From Bolinopsis microptera (taxonomy: Eukaryota > Ctenophora > Tentaculata > Lobata > Bolinopsidae), in the NCBI RefSeq assembly GCF_026151205.1, contig NC_087072.1, positions 10,456,169-10,520,168 on the forward strand: a DNA stretch of 64,000 nt, given 5' to 3'. Below the pieces are notes generated by a model, which saw only the letters and a list, made by a program, of their open reading frames with translations, had not been told where the DNA came from and searched no databases. A program made the position numbers and the translations under genes. Below, one piece after another: positions 59,461 through 64,000 of this stretch. Position 1 is the stretch's first letter; every line of letters starts with the position of its first letter.

Positions 59461-60000
59461 GTATGCGATTTATGTTCCCGGGTAGGTGGTACATGTTTAA
59501 GTGGTTGAATAACTAGTACCTGTCCCAAAGCATCACAAAAATCAAGTTTGAACCTCTCAACCCACTCAGGCCACTCCCAGGAGCCACGCCCATCCCAAAA
59601 TAGCTGAAATCCAGGTCAAATCAAGACTGAGCATTTTGACTCCCGTATGCGATTTATGTTCCCGGGTAGGTGGTACATGTTTTAGTGGTTGAATAACTAG
59701 TACCTGTCCCAAACCATCAGAAAAATCAAGTTTGAACCTCTCAACCCACTCAGGCCACTCCTAGGAGCCACGCCCATCATAAAATAGCTGAAATCCAGGT
59801 CAAATTAAGACTGAGCATCTTTACCCCCATATGCGATTTATGTTCCGGGGTATGTGGCATATGTTTAGGTGGTTAAATAGTTAGTACATGTCCCAAACCA
59901 TCATAAAAACCAAGTTTTGACTTCTCAACCCACTAGGCCGGAGGCGACGCCCATCCCAAAATTACTGAAATCAGGGGGTAATCAGGTAATCAAGGTTAAA
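59461..60000 (+). repeat. 184-bp tandem repeat, about 2.9 units
   Basis: Units start GTATGCGATTTATGTTCCCG at 59461 and 59645 and, diverged, at 59829. Each has CCACGCCCATCCCAAAAT near its end. Non-coding. Confidence 0.9.
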
Positions 60001-60350
60001 TCAAAATAGCTAAAATCTGGAAACCCCTGTAATCATTTTAATATGAGACTTTATAAAACAATTCAATTTCTTTCAGGGAGTTGCAGTCAAGTTGTACCAA
60101 GGATTTTCTACGATGAGATGAGAATACCTTACCTCTGATATTCTCTGATATCATATCAAAATGTTAATCTGTTTTTATGTGAGACAATGTTTTATTTTTC
60201 AAAGAATGTGTTTATTTATAAAGTACAAAATGACTTATAATTAGTAAAATGTTATCTCCATATGGTTGCCACTAACTAGTTATCCTACGGTTAACCATTT
60301 TTTATTGTAATTATTATCACTAGAAAGTTGTTTAAATACTTGTTTCGGAT
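60001..60350. other. No gene
   Basis: AT-rich, unassigned. Confidence 0.5.
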
Positions 60351-60443
60351 AAAAAAATGTGAATAGGGTCAGGGTCGGATTCGAACTCGAGTGATCATGT
60401 GAGGATATTACGCTTAGCGAACTTAGCTGTTAATTAGATGGAT
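60345..60443 (-). ncRNA. tRNA-like (SINE head) sequence
   Basis: Minus strand: AGCTAAGTTCGCTAAGCG resembles a tRNA D arm/A box, GAGTTCGAATCC fits the pol III B box (GWTCRANNC), and a T7 run follows about 25 bases later (CACATTTTTTT), a pol III terminator. The anticodon stem does not pair well, so it is a tRNA-derived SINE head or a tRNA pseudogene rather than a working tRNA. Confidence 0.45.
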
Positions 60444-60724
60444 CAAATATAATTCTAACTATCACATTAACGTGCACGCGCATTCCCTGCGCAAAGTTAT
60501 TCTACGATGGTGCACATTTTTAGCCAGTTTGGGGCGACTGCGCGGCACGAAAGCTTTAAACCTTAATAACTCTGTCCAGGAACAGTCCCCAGAACTGATT
60601 AAGGTTGCGATGTCCGAGTCTGAGTGTGTACTTTAAGATGATATATGATTAGTCATACCTGCATTCACACAGTGGCATCGCAAATGGGTATAGTCGCGAA
60701 CGCAAAGAAACCGCAGGGTGGGCC

Positions 60725-60775
60725 GCGCTCAGCCTGTCATTCTGCATGCGCATAATAGCCTAAGGTCCCCAGGTA
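60725..60775 (+). promoter_or_regulatory. CCTGTCATTC ... CCCCAG-GTAAGT leader block
   Basis: CGCTCAGCCTGTCATTCTGC, then 40 bases from CCTGTC to the donor AAGGTCCCCAG-GTAAGT. The closest match in spacing to the transposase-gene leader at 43236-43280. No downstream + strand gene recognised. Confidence 0.4.
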
Positions 60776-60837
60776 AGTACACTGTAGGAGCGGACTAATA
60801 TACGTGCAGTAATCCACTAAGTTTATGATTTCAATTA

Positions 60838-61070
60838 TATAATGCTCAGACGGGTGCCCAGTGCTGAGATGCCAGAATTTATTGTATTATGTGGTGACCC
60901 CCATTGTCGTTTCACTTAGTGAAAAGTGGCAGACACCGGACACCCCTATAGCATATAGCGTTTCTACGATACAGGGGAGCCGCGCACTCGTGCGCGGCGG
61001 GTCATACAACGTATGACACAGAATTTATAGAAAGCATTTTATTTCACAAATTATTTCTTTTATTTCTTTT
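60838..61070 (+). repeat. Dispersed repeat, copy 2 (left part)
   Basis: GCTCAGACGGGTGC and AGCATTTTATTTCACAAATT match 12990-13060. A block with GTGCGCGGCGG and GTCATACAACGTATGACA within it also matches 16645-16675. It is interrupted at about 61071 and resumes at about 62925. Confidence 0.6.
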
Positions 61071-61667
61071 TGTTATTAACCACGGTACCAATTTAGACAG
61101 GTGTTAGTTGCTAGCACCGGGTAATAATCACCTCTCCCATGTCCATGATATGTAGTACGTTATTTCCTCCAAGAAATTATTTATTTAGAGCTCCTTTTGA
61201 CTTGGCTAGAACTATACATGGGAGGCCCCGGTTATATCAAGAGAGTCCGTCTCGGAAGGTTCTGAACCCACGATTGAGCGTCTTAAAACTTTTGTTTTAG
61301 GGAAATCATAGTTTTGCTAGAATTCAGAGTTTCATGTTACTTCTTATTTAATTTAGTGCGGTTAGTGATTATAATTCAGACTTTCAATTTTGGTGGGTTA
61401 ACACAAATTGATACAACAATGTAAGCAAGAATATAGATCTACTATAATAATAGTAGTGTAATTAATGAACAAAAACCTTCTTATAAAAAAATGATTATAT
61501 AACAATGGAAGTAAGCTTTTTGTACTATACTAATTAATTAACACGGGAGAACATCTTCTCATAACCTATTTTAAGGGAAATATCTTGGTGTCCAAATCTA
61601 TGATGGTGCAATCACCTTTCAAAGTCTATTTCTAAGCAATGGTTTATGGTGTAGGTGGAATGGAGTA
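61071..61667. other. Left part of a 1.85-kb insertion
   Basis: Includes 61238-61330, similar to 58060-58135. No gene recognised on either strand before the exon at 61668. Confidence 0.4.
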
Positions 61668-62549
61668 TCACGGTGTCTCGATCTTTAACAGGTTGGCCGT
61701 CACGAATGGTGGAGGAAGTCTGGTCTGAAAACAATATCTTTAAACTATGGTGTTAAAACAATTTATAACCATCCAACTGGAAACTACTTTAAACTTGCAC
61801 ATGTAAATATTAATATAAAAGGAAATGTCAAATTTTAGTCTTACTCTATAATACAACAATTAATCAATTAAAATGGAATATATCTACTACTTTATGCAGA
61901 CGTCGTAACTGAACTAATTACCTCGGCTGACGAAGTAGAATCAATTATTCTTGGCCCGATCAAGCTGTTATTGACAATAGCAAGTAACAACACGGTATTA
62001 GCAGGAATCCTCGTGGATGTGTGACCTGGAAAACGACAACGTAATTTTGTACAATGGATATTAATTGAGAATAAGGAACTACGATGTTCGACTACCTTTT
62101 TATTATTCTTAGATCTAACATGCTGAGACTAATAGAAAAGGAATTTACCTCTAGAACGAACCCAACACGCATGATGGTCTTTGGAATTGTCATCTAGTTT
62201 AGGAGGAATCTTATCAACAAAACTGCAAGATGTATTCGTGTCTGGTTGAACCTAGATAGAAATGACGTATTACTATAGCCACATAGGAAACTGGAATAGA
62301 AACTTGAAAACAACATTATTATCAATTCACGTCTGAACTCTTAAATTAGAACTTAGAAGCAAGACAGCTAAATTAAACGCTCACATCAAATTAAGGAAAA
62401 GAACTTACTGGATTACTACGTCTAGCAATCTTATCAAAACATGGCGTAGCCGGTCGAAACCTGCCTACTGCACTGGCCCCTGAGTACTCGAACAACCCTA
62501 TCGACTGTGCTGGTCTAAGACTCCCTTGTTCTCCGATCGTCATCCTCAT
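61668..62549 (-). CDS. Four-exon gene, 134 aa, unrecognised
   Basis: Minus-strand exons 62409-62549, 62149-62251, 61922-62025, 61668-61724; introns of 157, 123 and 197 bases, all GT-AG (donors GTAAGT, GTAAAT, GTAATT), phases 0, 1, 0, total 405 bases with TGA. The start is the first ATG after an in-frame stop; a second ATG follows two codons later. The protein begins MRMTIGEQGSLRPAQS, has a basic run (DKIARRSNP), four scattered cysteines, a short hydrophobic stretch (TVLLLAIV) and ends TRLPPPFVTANLLKIETP. I do not recognise it. A CCAAT box lies about 150 bases upstream (62696-62701). The gene is inside a 1.85-kb block that interrupts a dispersed repeat (uninterrupted copy at 12960-13310), so it travelled with a mobile segment or was captured by one. 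Confidence 0.65.
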
Positions 62550-62924
62550 ATATCATCTCCGAATCTCACTGAGTCTGCTGCTCATTATCGTTAAACTCTG
62601 CCGCTCATTATCCATCCTTACGATCCATAGACCATCGTCTGAAACTGTGATACTGATAGGCCGGTCTGCTATCAGGTGTTCTTCTGTGGCGCTCTGATTG
62701 GACACCTCCATGGAATGTCATCAACCGTGTCGAATTGTCCCTTGGTTAAACACAAAAAGCTCCGTTTGTTAATTAAACGTAAGCCTATTCTATAATTCAG
62801 ATACACTTCTTATATAAATGATCTGCTAAACTTAAGGAGATATATCTTAAACACAAAATCATTCAAGCACAGAATGACTGGAAATTCTTGGAATTTCCGA
62901 GGTTCATTACACTTTTATATAGCA
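62550..62924. other. Upstream region of the four-exon gene
   Basis: Contains the inverted CCAAT box; otherwise no feature. Ends where the dispersed repeat resumes. Confidence 0.4.
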
Positions 62925-63089
62925 ACAAATCATTTAATCAATATGCCGGACGTTAAACTTAAAATCATTAATACTTTGGGTGCAAAATTGGGAAAAATAG
63001 CTCTCTAGCTAAATAATGAAATAAATGGAATAGATAATGGTTTCAAAAAGGCAAAAATGAAACTAAAATTGTTGCAGACTAAATTGGTG
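62925..63089 (+). repeat. Dispersed repeat, copy 2 (right part)
   Basis: GCAACAAATCATTTAATCAA through TAATGGTTTC matches 13067-13190; GTTGCAGACTAAAT matches 13220. Confidence 0.65.
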
Positions 63090-63330
63090 AACCCTGGGGG
63101 ACACCAGACCGAACTGGTAGAGAGGAAGACGTTTGGCCTTCTAACACTACTTGTTGTTGTCGCCCCTCAAGATAGGACTTGATAAATTTAAGCATTAGTC
63201 CATCGACATTAAAAATATTCTTTAATTTGCTTAAAATGAGGTCATGCGAAACGCTATCAAAAGCTTTCGCAAAATCAAAATATATTATATCAGTCCTGGA
63301 CCTGTTGTTCAGTGCAAAGTCATTTTAACC
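63090..63330 (-). pseudogene. Non-LTR reverse transcriptase palm fragment
   Basis: Minus strand, one open frame: TDIIYFDFAKAFDSVSHDLI (motif A with its catalytic aspartate), KFIKSYLEGRQQQVVLEGQT, then RSGVPQGSP (motif B). These are canonical for Jockey/CR1/RTE-group non-LTR elements. It ends abruptly at the dispersed repeat before the YxDD box. Confidence 0.85.
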
Positions 63331-63660
63331 ACTAAAATGTGTATAGTGCTCAAACAAGACGAGAATATTCAAACAATATACGCATAATATAGCAATGGCC
63401 AATTGGCTGACTATAAGGTCATGGCCTGAACAAACAATTTTTTTAAATAGTCAAGTGATGCTAAAGCAGAGCACAAATGTGTAATAAGTTGATAGATTAA
63501 AAAACTGATTCATGTGATGCATTACGCAGAGCACAGATAAAAATACTGATTCAATGATTAAAATTTTAGCTGAGAGTGTCAATAAATTACTGTGTCATAA
63601 AAAAGGAACGATGTACACGTGATCTGAGATACCAATATCTCAATATCAAAAGGATAGTGT
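63331..63660. other. No gene
   Basis: AT-rich spacer. Confidence 0.5.
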
Positions 63661-64000
63661 CTAGAAACATTCATAGTCCATGGTGGCAGGTATCAAGTTA
63701 AACGAAGTTACACTGACTGGCAATGTATACGATTGCCGTCTCCCTCTCTCACGCCTGACCGCTATCAGAGTGCTCCTGAGGATTGAGAATCTAATCCTGG
63801 TGCGCATGTAACACATAATAGCCGCATAGTCTTCTCCTCTCTTCTGGGATAGTTTTTCAGCGAGTCTCTTGTGGTATCTTGTGGCTTGTGGACCCCATCC
63901 GCCATTTGTTGAGTATATAAGTGGGGTAAAGGTGCCTTTTTCCACCTGGATGATTCTGTTGTTGTACTTTTTCATTTTCCTCATTTCATGAGCTTTATAG
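63661..64000 (-). CDS. Retroelement polyprotein C-terminus (runs off the window)
   Basis: Open frame from the window edge to a stop at 63661: YKAHEMRKMKKYNNRI, then VEKGTFTPLIYSTNGGWGP, TRYHKRLAEKLSQKRG, MRTRIRFSILRSTLIAVR. I recall this pattern (VExGsFTPLVFSTxGGmG...RLAxxxxxKxxxxYxxxxxxLRCRxSFsLLRSxxxxxRGsR) as the conserved end of a polyprotein downstream of an RT in sponge, cnidarian and fish genomes. The ATG at 63984 is internal; coding continues to the right. The fragment at 18560-19050 may belong to the same polyprotein type. Confidence 0.65.
   Translation of the reverse strand, partial: YKAHEMRKMKKYNNRIIQVEKGTFTPLIYSTNGGWGPQATRYHKRLAEKLSQKRGEDYAAIMCYMRTRIRFSILRSTLIAVRRERGRRQSYTLPVSVTSFNLIPATMDYECF

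Noticed and set aside
60725-60775. Spliced-leader RNA gene
   Set aside because: A leader-like exon and GTAAGT donor are present, but no Sm site or snRNA-like hairpins follow. Kept only as a hypothesis in the findings.

Overview
This is AT-rich, intron-containing animal DNA. The evidence is short GT-AG introns with compatible phases, AATAAA signals, a TATA/initiator promoter, and a mobile-element set (Penelope-like reverse transcriptase, non-LTR fragments, hAT, MULE/FLYWCH, foldback elements) typical of invertebrate metazoans. I cannot name the species; a marine invertebrate fits the families I recognise. No bacterial-style operons, rRNA genes or CRISPR arrays are present. Domain calls are read by eye and from memory of families, without database searches.

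Layout. 0-3.5 kb: the 3' half of a host-like gene (four exons, + strand, proline-rich adaptor-like tail). 5-9.2 kb: a decayed non-LTR retrotransposon (RNase H) split by a small inverted-repeat element. 10.2-12.5 kb, minus strand: a long uninterrupted Penelope-like reverse transcriptase ORF and a 64-residue secreted-peptide candidate. 12.5-24 kb: nested short elements. The clearest are a GC-rich MULE-like MITE family (four copies, each with a 9-bp target-site duplication, TSD), a second MITE family with about 9-bp duplications, and a 375-bp hAT MITE with an 8-bp duplication. 24.4-25.7 kb: a 1.36-kb near-perfect palindrome bounded by TTAA. 26.3-27.5 kb: a 611-bp tandem duplication.

30.5-59.3 kb is a Russian doll. 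The outermost shell has hAT-like ends (CAGTGGCGTAACG) and an 8-bp duplication (TAACTGAT). Inside lies a second shell (34.63-58.87 kb) whose inverted ends are arrays of a 10-bp repeat around CTGCCACTAA. Its arms carry inverted copies of a broken hAT transposase, and its loop carries a FLYWCH/MULE pseudogene hit by an 809-bp hAT derivative. Inserted in the left array, with a 9-bp duplication (AAACTGCCA), is the best candidate for a new system: an 11.13-kb element (34721-45854) with about 3-kb terminal inverted repeats, each holding a long TCTG/CAGA microsatellite. Its loop is filled by an intact 11-exon gene for a 685-residue protein of a DDE-transposase-like family. A TATA + TCATTC promoter with a short leader exon lies inside the right arm and points at that gene.

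59.4-64 kb: a 184-bp tandem repeat, a tRNA-like SINE head, a second clean spliced gene (four exons, 134 residues, no recognised family) that sits inside a repeat, and two retrotransposon fragments running off the right edge.
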